Shown here: piece by piece, positions 54,272 to 64,000 of the stretch | Layout of the letters: each line of letters starts with the position of its first letter | Numbering within the stretch: the stretch's first letter is position 1 | DNA from: Dysgonomonas sp. ZJ279 | Lineage (GTDB): Bacteria; Bacteroidota; Bacteroidia; Bacteroidales; Dysgonomonadaceae | Reading direction: 5' to 3' | Assembly: GCF_011039205.1 (NCBI RefSeq) | Contig: NZ_JAAKEL010000006.1 | Coordinates: 124,001 to 188,000, forward strand | Length of the DNA stretch: 64,000 bases | Translations under genes and position numbers: made by a program | Notes under the pieces: model-generated | What the model was told of the DNA's origin: nothing | The model's input: only the letters and a program-made list of their open reading frames with translations | Databases searched by the model: none

Positions 54272-56281
54272 ATGAAGAAAACGCTTACTCTCATCTACAG
54301 TTGTTTATTTTCTGCAATTCTGTACTCACAAGGAAATAGCAATAGCCTCAACATAAATCTTGTCGATATTCCTCAAGGCTACTTCTGGATGGGATCGGAA
54401 GGAAAGGGTGAGAATTTTGATGAAGCTCCACTTCATAAAGTATATATTACAGAACCATTCAAAATGGGAGCAACAGAAATAACAAATGCGCAATATGAGG
54501 CTTTTGATCCTTCCCACAAAGAATACAGAGGCAAATATGGATTTTCTGAAAATGACGATGATGCAGCGATATATATCAGCTACCACGATGCTATTGCATT
54601 TTGCGAATGGTTATCAAAAAAAGAAGGAATAACCTATCGTTTACCGACCGAGGCAGAATGGGAATATGCTTGTCGAGCAGGAACATATACTCCCTATTGG
54701 ACTGGAATTTCATTACCCGATTCTTTCCTGAAGAATCAGAAACTATATCGTGATCCTGTATCAGTATCCTTACAAGTTGGTCAAACCAGACCAAATACTC
54801 TTGGACTTTACGACATGCATGGCAATGTAGAAGAATGGTGCTCAGATTGGTATGCCCCGTATAAATTACAGGAGCAAACTGATCCATTGGGGGCAAAAGA
54901 CGGATTATATAAAGTTACCCGTGGTGGCAGTCATGGAACACCCGTAGAATTCTTGCGATCGGCAAACAGAATGGCGATGATTCCTGAGGATAAACATTGG
55001 CTTACAGGCTTTAGAGTGGTGCAAGGAGAGCACCCAGAAATCGGTTATTATTCAAAATCGGAAACAATTCCTTTTTTTATGCAAGATGTAAATCAAGCTA
55101 AATTTGATTGGAAAATCGACAATACTCCGATATTCAAAGAGCCTGTAAACTACATCATACCACCCGACTGCAATAGCAATATTCCTTTCTATAATCATAA
55201 CCATTGTCCAAGCATCACGTGGTGCGACAATGGAGATCTACTAACTATCTGGTTTTCTGCCAATCAAGAGAATGGCCGCGAAATGGTAATACTAGGTAGC
55301 CGCCTTCGAAACGGCAATGCAACATGGGATCCGGCTTCGTTATTTTTTAAAGTACCCGATCGTAACATGACCGGCTCTGCACTATTCAACGATGAACAAG
55401 GTAGGCTTATTCACACAAACGGAGTAGAAGCCGCAGGCGATTGGCAAAATCTGGCAATAGCGCAGCGAACAAGCACCGATAATGGCGCGACATGGAGTAA
55501 GCCTCAATTAATAGCACCCGAACATAAGAAAAGGCATCAGGTTATATCGGGAACAATTCGGACTAAAGCCGGATACCTTATCCAATTGGCAGATGCGAGT
55601 CCCGAAAGTAATGGAGGTACAGCAATGCACATAAGTAAAGATAATGGACAAACATGGCAAGACCCGGGAAAAGGAAAAGCTAATAATTTTACCGAAGGTG
55701 ATAAAGGCGGAAGCATAGCCGGTATCCATGCCGGTATTGTCGAACTTTCGAATGGAAACTTGATGGCACTAGGCAGAGGAGATGCAATACAGAACAAAGA
55801 TAGTCTGTGGAGAATGCCTATGAGTATATCCTCCGATCTTGGCGAAAGCTGGACATATTCGGCATCCATATTCCCCCCGATTGACGGTGGGCAACGTTTA
55901 GTGCTCATGAAGCTTAACGAAGGTCCTATTATGTTGATTTCATTCACCAATCATCCCTACCGATTAAAAAATAATGGGGAAAGAGGGATGGAATTTATTA
56001 ATCCGAAAGGCGAAAAACACAAGGGAGAGGGAATGTATGCAGCTCTTTCTTGGGACGATGGTAAAACTTGGCCTGTAAAGAAACTAATAACTGACGGGAA
56101 AGAACGTTTACTTTACGGACAGGCATGGACCGGATTTTTCCTGATGAATGAAACTCAAGCCGAACCCCAAGGTTATCTGGCGGCAACACAATCACCGGAC
56201 AATATAATACATTTGATTAGCAGCGGCATTCACTATCAGTTCAATTTGGAGTGGCTAACAAATAAAAGCAATAGTAAATAA
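54272..56281 (+). CDS. FGE-like (SUMF1) domain fused to a sialidase-like beta-propeller
   Basis: This 669-residue secreted protein (signal peptide about 1-20) has two parts. Residues about 33-250 match the FGE-sulfatase/SUMF1 fold (IPQGYFWMGSEGKGENFDE, RLPTEAEWEYACRAG, DMHGNVEEWCSDW, RGGSHGTP...GFRVV). The catalytic cysteines expected after RGGS are absent, so formylglycine synthesis is unlikely. Residues about 295-665 form a BNR-type propeller with Asp-box repeats (STDNGATW, SKDNGQTW, SSDLGESW, SWDDGKTW), like exo-alpha-sialidases. A glycan-binding or hydrolase function is likely; the substrate is unknown. Confidence 0.85.
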   Translation: MKKTLTLIYSCLFSAILYSQGNSNSLNINLVDIPQGYFWMGSEGKGENFDEAPLHKVYITEPFKMGATEITNAQYEAFDPSHKEYRGKYGFSENDDDAAIYISYHDAIAFCEWLSKKEGITYRLPTEAEWEYACRAGTYTPYWTGISLPDSFLKNQKLYRDPVSVSLQVGQTRPNTLGLYDMHGNVEEWCSDWYAPYKLQEQTDPLGAKDGLYKVTRGGSHGTPVEFLRSANRMAMIPEDKHWLTGFRVVQGEHPEIGYYSKSETIPFFMQDVNQAKFDWKIDNTPIFKEPVNYIIPPDCNSNIPFYNHNHCPSITWCDNGDLLTIWFSANQENGREMVILGSRLRNGNATWDPASLFFKVPDRNMTGSALFNDEQGRLIHTNGVEAAGDWQNLAIAQRTSTDNGATWSKPQLIAPEHKKRHQVISGTIRTKAGYLIQLADASPESNGGTAMHISKDNGQTWQDPGKGKANNFTEGDKGGSIAGIHAGIVELSNGNLMALGRGDAIQNKDSLWRMPMSISSDLGESWTYSASIFPPIDGGQRLVLMKLNEGPIMLISFTNHPYRLKNNGERGMEFINPKGEKHKGEGMYAALSWDDGKTWPVKKLITDGKERLLYGQAWTGFFLMNETQAEPQGYLAATQSPDNIIHLISSGIHYQFNLEWLTNKSNSK

Positions 56282-56307
56282 AATATAAACATTATATCTA
56301 TCATAAC

Positions 56308-57129
56308 ATGAAAAAGTATTTGTATATCCTATTCTTTCCATTGCTGGTATCTTGTTCTTCTACCTATTTTCTATCGACGCTTAGCTCGAATAGTGAAGAC
56401 GTAGAGCAAGTAGAAAATGGAGATTTCTTAATAGAAAAAGACAGTCTCTGGATTGCTTATTGCTTCAATGGCGAAAGTGCCCCTATCCAGATTACAGTAT
56501 TTAATAAATCGAGCCAGCCCTTGTATGTTGATTGGCAAAAGTCAGCCCTAATAGTTAATGATGTAGCATTTACCTATGGAGGTGAAAAGCTGGAAATGGG
56601 AGGCAATGTAAATGGCTATTTTATAGATGATATGCCTATGCTTTATAATAGTGTCGGTGAATTCCAAGGCGATTTCAGAGGAAATATCAATTTGCCAAAA
56701 TACGTGAGTTTTATTCCGCCAAACACGATGATTAGTCATAAACCTCTTCGTTTAACAGGGGTAGACCTCGAAGTTATCCCCAAAAAGGAATATAAGAATA
56801 TGCTAATGACTGATAAAAATGATCAGACTGTGAAGGTTAAACAAGTAAACTTCGAAGAAGAAAATACTCCTCTGAAATTTAGAAGTTATCTGACTGTATA
56901 TGCGGAAAATAACAAACCCATAGTTTTTGAACAAAGCTTCTATTTGAAAAATATAATAAAATCGACATCTCTTACGCCAAAATCTATGTCTAAAGAGTTG
57001 GCAGAAAGAGGAGATTTGTTCTATATCGAAAAACCTGCAAATACTACGTTCGCAAATATATTTCTAGGGACTAGCCTTGTAGTAGGTGCAGTCGCTCTGG
57101 ATGTGATGGTTAATACAAATAATTATTAA
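56308..57129 (+). CDS. Hypothetical lipoprotein
   Basis: The 273-residue product has a lipobox (LLVSC, Cys16) and a mature beta-rich region with no recognised domain. It includes a hydrophobic stretch near the C-terminus (about 252-268, TSLVVGAVALDVMVN). It starts 26 bases after the FGE-propeller gene, so it is probably co-transcribed with it. It does not match a SusD or TonB family. Confidence 0.65.
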   Translation: MKKYLYILFFPLLVSCSSTYFLSTLSSNSEDVEQVENGDFLIEKDSLWIAYCFNGESAPIQITVFNKSSQPLYVDWQKSALIVNDVAFTYGGEKLEMGGNVNGYFIDDMPMLYNSVGEFQGDFRGNINLPKYVSFIPPNTMISHKPLRLTGVDLEVIPKKEYKNMLMTDKNDQTVKVKQVNFEEENTPLKFRSYLTVYAENNKPIVFEQSFYLKNIIKSTSLTPKSMSKELAERGDLFYIEKPANTTFANIFLGTSLVVGAVALDVMVNTNNY

Positions 57130-57221
57130 TAATAATTACACTATCTTCCTTACCTGATCAGGATGATAGTACAGCCTTTAACTTTCCATTATCTTATACT
57201 CTTTTTGTCCAAAGAAATAAC

Positions 57222-57229
57222 TAACTTTG
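57222..57229 (+). promoter_or_regulatory. Putative -7 element of leuS
   Basis: TAACTTTG at 57222-57229 matches the -7 consensus and is 30 bases before the leuS ATG. A TTTG lies only 14 bp upstream, shorter than the usual spacing, so the -33 assignment is unclear. Confidence 0.35.
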
Positions 57230-57258
57230 CGGCAAAGTAAAACTGCAAAAAAACAGTC

Positions 57259-60060
57259 ATGGAATACAATTTTAAAGAGATCGAAAAACGCTGGCAAAAG
57301 TATTGGATAGATAACAAAATTTATAAAGTATCGGAAGATACTGCCAAACCTAAATATTACGTCCTCGACATGTTCCCCTACCCTTCGGGTGCGGGTCTTC
57401 ATGTAGGACATCCACTAGGCTATATAGCATCAGATATTTATTCAAGATACAAACGTCTACAAGGCTTTAATGTTCTCCATCCGATGGGCTACGATGCCTA
57501 CGGACTTCCCGCAGAGCAATATGCGATACAAACCGGACAACATCCGGCTATCACAACTACTCAAAATATCAAAAGATACCGTGAGCAATTGGATAAGATT
57601 GGATTCTCTTTCGACTGGAGCAGAGAAATACAAACTTGCGACCCTAAATATTACCATTGGACACAATGGGCATTTATCCAAATGTTCAATTCGTACTATT
57701 GCTTCGACGAACAACAAGCCCGACCTATACAAGAGCTTATCGATGTATTTGAGGCGCAAGGCACGCAAGGCATGAATATTTCTTGCACTGAAGAATTGTC
57801 GTTCACTGCTGACGAATGGAAAAACAAGAACGAGAAGGAAAAACAAGAGATATTACTTAATTACCGCATAGCTTATCTGGCAAACACCAGAGTTAACTGG
57901 TGTCAGGAATTAGGAACCGTATTGGCAAACGACGAAGTGATCAACGGATTATCCGAACGCGGAGGCTATCCTGTTGAGCAACGTATCATGCGCCAATGGA
58001 GTCTGCGCGTATCTGCCTATGCTCAACGCCTGTTAGATGGGCTGGAGAAAATAGACTGGAGCGACTCCATAAAAGAAACGCAAAAGAACTGGATCGGTAA
58101 AAGTGTAGGTGCGGAAATGAAATTCAAAGTGAAAGATTCGGATATCGAATTCGAAATCTTTACTACACGTGCCGATACTATATTCGGGGTTACATTCATG
58201 GTACTGGCTCCCGAAAGCGATTATGTATCTATGATAACTACCGATGCTCAAAAAGCAGATGTAGATAAGTATGTAGAAGCCACAAAACGCCGTACAGAGC
58301 GTGAACGCATCGCAGACAAAAAGGTATCGGGTGTATTCTCGGGGGCTTATGCCATCAACCCGTTGAACGGCAAAGAAATCCCTATATGGATTTCGGATTA
58401 TGTACTTGCCGGATATGGAACAGGCGCTATTATGGCTGTACCTGCACACGATAGTCGTGACTATACATTTGCTAAACATTTCGGTTTGGAAATCCTTCCT
58501 TTGATAGAAGGTTGTGATGTATCGGAAGAAAGCTTCGATGCAAAAGAAGGCATCATGGTGAACTCTGGATTCTTAAACGGATTGACAGTAAAAGAAGCAA
58601 TAGAAAGAACAAAAGAACATATAGAAGAGAAAGGTCTTGGCCGCCTGAAAACGAATTTTCGCTTACGCGATGCAATCTTCTCACGTCAACGTTATTGGGG
58701 TGAGCCATTCCCTGTTTATTACAAGGATGACATGCCTTACATACTTCCTATTGACAAGCTTCCTTTAGAATTACCGGAGATAGACAAATTCTTACCGACC
58801 GAAACAGGTGAACCACCTCTTGGACGTGCTACTAAATGGGCATGGGATACGGTAAATAATAAAGTGGCTGATACTACCCAAATAGATAATAAAACAATAT
58901 TTCCTTTAGAGCTTTGCACCATGCCGGGCTTTGCCGGATCGTCAGCCTATTACCTACGCTACATGGATCCGAACAACGATCAAACATTAGTTGCTAAAGA
59001 CAAGAACGAATATTGGCGTAATGTCGATCTATATATCGGAGGTACGGAACACGCTACAGGGCATTTGATTTATAGCCGTTTCTGGAATAAATTCCTATTC
59101 GACATCAACGTAGCTTGTGAAGATGAGCCTTTTAAGAAGCTTATTAATCAAGGAATGATACAAGGACGAAGCAGTTTTGTATATCGTATTAATGGTACAA
59201 ATAAATTTGTTTCGCTAAACCTGAAGGATCAATACGAGACTACGCAACTGCATGTGGATGTAAATATAGTCGACAACGACGTTTTAGATTTAGATAAATT
59301 TAAAGCATGGAGACCAGAATTTGCCACAGCAGAATTTGTATTAGAAGATGATAAATATATCTGTGGGCACGGAGTAGAAAAGATGTCCAAATCACTATTC
59401 AATGTTGTAAATCCTGATGATATTGTAGAAAAATATGGAGCCGATACGCTTCGTATATACGAAATGTTCCTTGGACCATTAGAACAATCGAAACCATGGG
59501 ATACAAACGGCATCGATGGTGTTAATCGTTTCCTACGCAAAATGTGGAGCTTGTTCTACAAGAACGATCAATTTGTAGTAACAGACGAAGAACCGACCAA
59601 AGACGAGTTAAAAGCGTTACATAAATTGATAAAGAAAGTAACGGGTGATATTGAAACATTTTCGTTCAATACTTCAGTCGCTGCCTTTATGATTTGTGTA
59701 AATGAGTTGAGTGCATTAAAATGCAACAAACGCACTATCCTAAAAGATCTGATTATAACGCTTGCACCATTTGCACCATTTGTTGCCGAGGAACTTTGGA
59801 ATGCTTTAGGCAATACTGAATCGGTTTGCGATGCACAATGGGTAGCATACAACGAGAACTATTTGATAGAAGACGTTGTTAACTATACGATTTCTTTCAA
59901 TGGTAAAGCACGATTCACAATCGAGTTTGCAGCAGATACTGCAAATGACGAAATAGAAAAAGCGGTTTTAGCCCACCAAAGCGCAGAGAAATGGCTGGAA
60001 GGAAAGACCCCGAAGAAAGTAATTATTGTACCTAAGAAAATTGTAAATATCGTTCTATAA
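57259..60060 (+). CDS. leuS: Leucyl-tRNA synthetase
   Basis: The 933-residue cytoplasmic class I synthetase charges tRNA-Leu. The HIGH motif appears as [12 protein letters not shown] near residue 50, and KMSKS as [17 protein letters not shown] near 710. The CP1 editing domain is at about 250-430 (including [16 protein letters not shown]). The length is normal. It is followed 8 bases later by the YitT gene, so these are likely co-transcribed. Confidence 0.97.
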   Translation: MEYNFKEIEKRWQKYWIDNKIYKVSEDTAKPKYYVLDMFPYPSGAGLHVGHPLGYIASDIYSRYKRLQGFNVLHPMGYDAYGLPAEQYAIQTGQHPAITTTQNIKRYREQLDKIGFSFDWSREIQTCDPKYYHWTQWAFIQMFNSYYCFDEQQARPIQELIDVFEAQGTQGMNISCTEELSFTADEWKNKNEKEKQEILLNYRIAYLANTRVNWCQELGTVLANDEVINGLSERGGYPVEQRIMRQWSLRVSAYAQRLLDGLEKIDWSDSIKETQKNWIGKSVGAEMKFKVKDSDIEFEIFTTRADTIFGVTFMVLAPESDYVSMITTDAQKADVDKYVEATKRRTERERIADKKVSGVFSGAYAINPLNGKEIPIWISDYVLAGYGTGAIMAVPAHDSRDYTFAKHFGLEILPLIEGCDVSEESFDAKEGIMVNSGFLNGLTVKEAIERTKEHIEEKGLGRLKTNFRLRDAIFSRQRYWGEPFPVYYKDDMPYILPIDKLPLELPEIDKFLPTETGEPPLGRATKWAWDTVNNKVADTTQIDNKTIFPLELCTMPGFAGSSAYYLRYMDPNNDQTLVAKDKNEYWRNVDLYIGGTEHATGHLIYSRFWNKFLFDINVACEDEPFKKLINQGMIQGRSSFVYRINGTNKFVSLNLKDQYETTQLHVDVNIVDNDVLDLDKFKAWRPEFATAEFVLEDDKYICGHGVEKMSKSLFNVVNPDDIVEKYGADTLRIYEMFLGPLEQSKPWDTNGIDGVNRFLRKMWSLFYKNDQFVVTDEEPTKDELKALHKLIKKVTGDIETFSFNTSVAAFMICVNELSALKCNKRTILKDLIITLAPFAPFVAEELWNALGNTESVCDAQWVAYNENYLIEDVVNYTISFNGKARFTIEFAADTANDEIEKAVLAHQSAEKWLEGKTPKKVIIVPKKIVNIVL

Positions 60061-60068
60061 AAGAACCT

Positions 60069-60932
60069 ATGCCAAAAAGATATTTAAAAGACTTTTATTG
60101 GAAAGACTATCTGAATATTACGATAGGTCTTATTCTCTATGCTGTGGGCCTTATCGGGTTTATCAAACCGGGAGGCATAGTAACCGGTGGTCTGGCTGGG
60201 GTTGCCTTGTTAGTTGAATATTCGGCAAAAATACCATTACAATATACCTACTTCAGTGTCAACTGTATATTACTGATTATAGCATTAAAAGTGCTGGGTG
60301 TTAAGTTTCTTGTAAAAACAATATATGGAGTTTTTGTTTTAACCGGACTACTAACATTGTGTCAGACATATATTACGGGACCCATCATAGAAGAAGAACC
60401 TCTCCTTTCGGGAGTGATCGGCGCTATGATGTGCGGATCAGGTATAGGAATGGTTTTCACAGCTAATGGAAGTACGGGAGGCACGGATATTATAGTGGCT
60501 CTCATCAATAAATACAAGAATATCGCTTTCGGGCGAGGTATGCTATTATGCGATTTTATAATCATCTGCTGCTCTTATCTGGTATTTCAGGACTATCAAA
60601 AAATAATAGCCGGACTCATCGTTATGGGCGTAATGACCTACTCGATCGACATGGTCATAAATGGCTTCAGGCAATCGGTACAGGTCCTTATCTTCTCCGA
60701 AAAATACGAGATTATCGCTAATGCCATAAATAAAGAATTGCATAGAGGTTGCACCGTGCTCGACGGGATGGGATGGTACTCAAAAAAACCGACTAAGGTA
60801 ATCGTAGTTTTAGCCAAAAGATCGGAAGCAATCGATATGTTCCGATTGATAAAAAGTATCGATGAAAAAGCATTTATCTCGCAAAGCACTGTGCGAGGCG
60901 TTTATGGGGAAGGTTTTGATCAAATAAGATAA
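60069..60932 (+). CDS. YitT-family membrane protein (DUF161/DUF2179)
   Basis: The 287-residue protein has five or six membrane segments (about 12-30, 38-55, 58-75, 82-102, 120-140, 160-180), carrying the DUF161 pattern GGIVTGGLAGVALLVEYS. The C-terminal soluble domain (about 200-287, DUF2179) includes GCTVLDGMGWYSKK. Family members are thought to be transporters of unknown substrate. It begins eight bases after leuS. Confidence 0.88.
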   Translation: MPKRYLKDFYWKDYLNITIGLILYAVGLIGFIKPGGIVTGGLAGVALLVEYSAKIPLQYTYFSVNCILLIIALKVLGVKFLVKTIYGVFVLTGLLTLCQTYITGPIIEEEPLLSGVIGAMMCGSGIGMVFTANGSTGGTDIIVALINKYKNIAFGRGMLLCDFIIICCSYLVFQDYQKIIAGLIVMGVMTYSIDMVINGFRQSVQVLIFSEKYEIIANAINKELHRGCTVLDGMGWYSKKPTKVIVVLAKRSEAIDMFRLIKSIDEKAFISQSTVRGVYGEGFDQIR

Positions 60933-60939
60933 CAAAATC

Positions 60940-61692
60940 ATGATGGCAGAAGGGCATTGTAAAAACTGTGGCAATACGACGAAAAATAGTTATTGCGATA
61001 TATGCGGACAATCTGCCAAAACAGAGCGTATCAGTTCCCATTATCTCTGGCACGAAATACAACATGGTATATTCCACGTAGATAAAGGTATATTCTATAC
61101 TATAAGAGAACTTTTCGTAAGACCAGGAGACACATTAAAAGAATACCTGGCAGGCAAAAGGGTAAATCACTTCAAACCGCTTGCTTTTGTTGCTATACTT
61201 GCCACTATATATGGCTTCATCACGCATTACTTCCATATCTATCCTGAAATGAAGGTAATAGCGACAACTGACACAAATGCATCAGTTGATTACTCTGCGA
61301 TTATACTCGATTGGATATACACGCACTATTCGTTGTGTATGTTCCTTACGATCCCCTTTATAGCCGCCTGCTCCTATCTGCTTTTTCGCAAGAATGGGTA
61401 TAATTACTTTGAGCATCTCATCATTTTCTCCTATATAACAGGTCAGCAAATAATTATATATCTTTTGTGGTGTCCTGTAAATTACTTTTTCCCTGCATCG
61501 TGGAGTTTTGGAATTGCAATGTTGACCTCTACCATATATGCAGTATGGGTACTTACTCAATTATTTAAGAAATCGTCATGGACTAAAGCAGCTCTTAAAG
61601 CAACACTCTGCCTTATTCTTACTCAGATAGTGTTCCTTATCATAATGATGGTTGTAGTAATTATAATACTATTAACAAAGTACTATATATAA
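60940..61692 (+). CDS. DUF3667 membrane protein with N-terminal zinc ribbon
   Basis: The 250-residue protein has a zinc-ribbon-like cysteine set at the N-terminus (CKNC at residues 7-10 and CDIC at 19-22), followed by the RELFVRPGDTLKEYLAGKR stretch typical of DUF3667 and four or so membrane segments. The function of the family is unknown. It follows the YitT gene by 7 bases, and its TAA overlaps the ATG of the next gene by one base. Confidence 0.85.
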   Translation: MMAEGHCKNCGNTTKNSYCDICGQSAKTERISSHYLWHEIQHGIFHVDKGIFYTIRELFVRPGDTLKEYLAGKRVNHFKPLAFVAILATIYGFITHYFHIYPEMKVIATTDTNASVDYSAIILDWIYTHYSLCMFLTIPFIAACSYLLFRKNGYNYFEHLIIFSYITGQQIIIYLLWCPVNYFFPASWSFGIAMLTSTIYAVWVLTQLFKKSSWTKAALKATLCLILTQIVFLIIMMVVVIIILLTKYYI

Positions 61693-62456
61693 TGAATATC
61701 AATGGAAAACACATTATTCTCACAGGGGCGTCCGCAGGTATAGGATACGAGATTTTAAAGATACTGACGACTTACAAAAATGTAAAAATAATAGCCGTTG
61801 CCCGCCATGTCGATACTATTAAAAGTGTTGAAGGTGTTGTCTTTCCTTTTGTTGCAGATGCCAGTACACAAGAAGGTGTCGATTCCATTTTCACTTTTGC
61901 CCGCGAGACAATCGGACGTATAGATCTGTTTATAGCAAATGCAGGATTCGCATATCTCGAAAAACTCGATGCACCAAACTGGAAACACATAGAAAACATA
62001 TACAACCTCAATACCGTTTCACCGATTTATTCTTTACAGCAATTAATAGAGGAAAAGGCAGATAACAAGGCTTTTGTTTGTATTATATCAGGCGCAGGAT
62101 TCGTTTCGCTGCCCGGCTATTCTCTTTATTGTTCTACAAAGGCAGCACTACATCATTTTATAGAAACATACAGGTATGAGCAAAATAAAAATCTACAAAT
62201 AACAGCTGTATATCCAATAGCAACACATACCGATTTCTTCGATAAAGCAACAGGAGAGGTAGATACTCCCTTGCCTTGGCCTAACCAAAATGCAAGAACG
62301 GTTGCACGTAAAATAGTAAAAGGCATAGAGAAAGGGCAGAAAAAAATATACCCGTCGTTACTGTTCCGTATATTTTACCCCATAGGAAGAGCATTCCCCG
62401 TATTTTTGAAGCTATATTCGTTAATGGAAAAGAGGAAAGTAAGAAATTGGTTATAA
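61692..62456 (+). CDS. Short-chain dehydrogenase/reductase
   Basis: The 254-residue enzyme has the Rossmann nucleotide motif TGASAGIGYE (about 11-20), NAG (about 83-85) and the catalytic YCSTK (about 151-155, with the Ser of the triad in IISGAGF). It probably reduces or oxidises a hydroxyl or keto group with NAD(P); substrate unknown. Its start overlaps the DUF3667 stop (TAATG), and its 3' end overlaps the convergent PAP2 gene. Confidence 0.9.
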   Translation: MNINGKHIILTGASAGIGYEILKILTTYKNVKIIAVARHVDTIKSVEGVVFPFVADASTQEGVDSIFTFARETIGRIDLFIANAGFAYLEKLDAPNWKHIENIYNLNTVSPIYSLQQLIEEKADNKAFVCIISGAGFVSLPGYSLYCSTKAALHHFIETYRYEQNKNLQITAVYPIATHTDFFDKATGEVDTPLPWPNQNARTVARKIVKGIEKGQKKIYPSLLFRIFYPIGRAFPVFLKLYSLMEKRKVRNWL

Positions 62457-63008
62457 CCTGCTTGCCTTATACCTTTCAAATATCTTATATCCCAATATTC
62501 CTATCATTATACCGAAAGCCATTCCACACAAAACATCCAACGGATAATGTTTTGCCAGATATATACGGCTATAAGCAACTGCTGTAGCCCAGCTCAATAT
62601 AGCACAAGTATATATCTTATTCCGGAAAAACAACAAAGAGAAGACAGCCATACAATATGAAGATGATGAATGCGAAGAGAAAAAGCTATAACTGCTCTCG
62701 TATTCTTCGATAGCATGGAGAATGTCATTCCAAGCATCGATATGTATCGGACGGGCGCGGGCAACAAATAGCTTCAATATATTGGTCAGTACAATGCAAG
62801 CACCAACCGAAAAGACGAGGAATATAGGTGCAGATTTACGCCAGACACCTCCTTTATAAATCATGAAGAAGATAATTAACAGACATACAATTGTCCACGA
62901 AGCAAAAGAACTTAAACCAAGCATAATAGGATCCAACCAATCGTAATGTTTACTATTAAGATAAAGTAAAAGCTCTTTGTCCCAGTCTATAATAGTTGAT
63001 AAATGCAT
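62451..63008 (-). CDS. PAP2-superfamily phosphatase
   Basis: The start at 63008 (MHLSTIIDWDKELLLYLN) is preferred over 63116, since PAP2 proteins of this type begin with that helix. The 185-residue protein has about five hydrophobic segments and the three PAP2 motifs: KLFVARARP, SSHSSSSY (near PSGH) and SRIYLAKHYPLDVLCG. It probably dephosphorylates lipid-linked pyrophosphates such as undecaprenyl pyrophosphate; the exact substrate is unknown. Its stop codon is adjacent to that of the SDR gene (TTATAA). Confidence 0.9.
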   Translation of the reverse strand: MHLSTIIDWDKELLLYLNSKHYDWLDPIMLGLSSFASWTIVCLLIIFFMIYKGGVWRKSAPIFLVFSVGACIVLTNILKLFVARARPIHIDAWNDILHAIEEYESSYSFFSSHSSSSYCMAVFSLLFFRNKIYTCAILSWATAVAYSRIYLAKHYPLDVLCGMAFGIMIGILGYKIFERYKASRL

Positions 63009-63175
63009 AAATAATCCGGTAATATTTAATTCGAGAACAAAGTAAAGCGTTTTATGTTTAATCAGATAGATATAAACATATTTTATAGCGTATCGAAAAA
63101 CCCTATGTTGCAACATACATAAGGTATCAAATATTATTTTACCTTTGAATCATTAACATACTAAATAACCATATC

Positions 63176-64000
63176 ATGAAAAGTAGTGCCAGAAAAACTC
63201 TTGATGAATTTATTATCGAAAGACAAGACGACTTTCAGTATTCTACCGGAGAACTCTCAAGACTCCTTAACTCTCTCCTATTAGCAGCAAGAGTTGTTAG
63301 CTATAAAATTAACAAAGCAGGTTTGGTTGATATTATTGGTGGTGTAGGGAGCACTAACATACAAGGGGAAGACCAGCAGAAGCTTGACTTATATGCCAAT
63401 GATGTATTCATCCAAACACTTGTCAATAGAGAAATCGTATGCGGTATAGCTTCGGAAGAAAACGATAACTTCATAACAATACAAGGCTTCGACGAAGGTC
63501 ATAATAATAAATATGTTGTACTGATGGATCCTTTGGACGGATCTTCGAATATAGAAGTGAATGTATCTGTAGGAACAATATTCTCGGTCTATCGCCGGGT
63601 GTCACCAGTTGGCACACCAGTCGCTATGTCTGACTTCTTACAGCCGGGCGACAAGCAAGTAGCAGCGGGGTATATCCTCTATGGGACATCGACCATGTTC
63701 GTTTACACAACCGGGCGTGGAGTAAATGGATTTACATTGAATCCTGCTATCGGAAGTTTCTACCTGTCACACCCTAAAATGACCTGCCCTAAAGATGCCA
63801 ATATCTATTCGGTAAATGAAGGCAACTATGTTCATTTTCCACAGGGAGTGAAAGATTATATTAAATACTGTCAGGAGGAAAAAGAAGATCGTCCTTATAC
63901 ATCACGATATATCGGAAGTCTGGTATCAGATTGTCACCGTAATCTGATTAAAGGAGGGGTGTACTTCTATCCATCCACATTCAAAACCCCGAAAGGTAAG
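63176..64000 (+). CDS. fbp: Class I fructose-1,6-bisphosphatase (partial, 3' end missing)
   Basis: The ATG at 63176 opens 275 codons without a stop to the window end. The start [15 protein letters not shown] and the metal/substrate motifs IASEEND (about 91-97) and DPLDGSSN (about 118-125) identify the class I enzyme, which hydrolyses fructose 1,6-bisphosphate to fructose 6-phosphate in gluconeogenesis. Family length is about 330-340 residues, so roughly 60 residues are missing. Mg ions bind the acidic loops. Confidence 0.94.
   Translation, partial: MKSSARKTLDEFIIERQDDFQYSTGELSRLLNSLLLAARVVSYKINKAGLVDIIGGVGSTNIQGEDQQKLDLYANDVFIQTLVNREIVCGIASEENDNFITIQGFDEGHNNKYVVLMDPLDGSSNIEVNVSVGTIFSVYRRVSPVGTPVAMSDFLQPGDKQVAAGYILYGTSTMFVYTTGRGVNGFTLNPAIGSFYLSHPKMTCPKDANIYSVNEGNYVHFPQGVKDYIKYCQEEKEDRPYTSRYIGSLVSDCHRNLIKGGVYFYPSTFKTPKGK

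Noticed and set aside
54272-55030. Formylglycine-generating enzyme for a sulfatase
   Set aside because: The cysteines needed for catalysis are missing and no sulfatase gene is in the window.

Overview
The window looks like chromosomal DNA of a low-GC member of the Bacteroidetes, most likely Bacteroidales and plausibly Dysgonomonas or a close relative. The evidence is Bacteroidetes-type promoters (TTTG, then TAnnTTTG 18-23 bp downstream), a GldD lipoprotein, a fused NuoCD inside an 11-subunit complex I cluster that lacks nuoEFG, DUF4369/TlpA lipoproteins, a GH92 mannosidase and many lipoproteins with a Cys lipobox. No CRISPR array, rRNA operon, insertion sequence or complete prophage was seen.

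Layout. 0-2.5 kb: ECF sigma factor operon with small membrane proteins and a SecD-head-like lipoprotein. 2.6-4.6 kb: groEL/groES on the minus strand. 4.8-8.3 kb: three tandem TlpA/DUF4369 thioredoxin-like paralogues. 8.3-10.6 kb: a small membrane protein, an FtsB/DivIC-like protein, XerD and a DUF3332 lipoprotein. 10.7-20.2 kb is accessory in character: a clostripain-type peptidase, a frameshifted thioredoxin-like gene, a membrane-embedded AraC regulator next to a promoter with tandem direct repeats, a FISUMP surface protein, a small hypothetical gene, a REP-like multi-hairpin element, a fused nucleotidyltransferase-HEPN protein, an (AT)12 tract, a possible degenerate metallopeptidase and a CAT-anticodon tRNA.

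20.3-25.3 kb: phosphatidylserine synthase and decarboxylase, PRPP synthetase, a cytoplasmic GH13 enzyme and a patatin phospholipase. 25.5-32.9 kb: a secreted endonuclease/exonuclease/phosphatase-fold protein, lipoproteins, a GT-C transferase, gldD, ssb, a minimal MscS channel and a second ECF sigma/anti-sigma pair. 33.0-34.2 kb: exbB/exbD. 34.3-44.6 kb: nuoA-B-CD-H-I-J-K-L-M-N, transcribed right to left from a well-matched promoter and ending in a possible terminator. 44.8-50.9 kb: two glycan or lipid-linked sugar genes, mutY, then divergently HU, a 30-residue COX24-like basic protein missed by size cut-offs, and RNase G. 51.0-57.1 kb: outer-membrane barrel, GH92 alpha-mannosidase, a formylglycine-enzyme-like domain fused to a sialidase-like propeller, and a lipoprotein. 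57.3-64.0 kb: leuS, a YitT transporter-like protein, a DUF3667 protein, an SDR enzyme, a PAP2 phosphatase and the first 275 codons of class I fructose-1,6-bisphosphatase, which runs off the window.

The strongest candidates for new biology are: the AraC/7TM regulator locus at 10.7-14.2 kb, where two 13-bp direct repeats and an inverted repeat sit immediately upstream of a good promoter; the tandem TlpA array whose last gene shares a terminator stem with its convergent neighbour inside both coding ends; the fused FGE-like/propeller protein lacking the FGE cysteines; and the secreted protein with an HDxxH...EEGxA pattern. All assignments are from reading the sequence and knowledge of the families. 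No database search was run.
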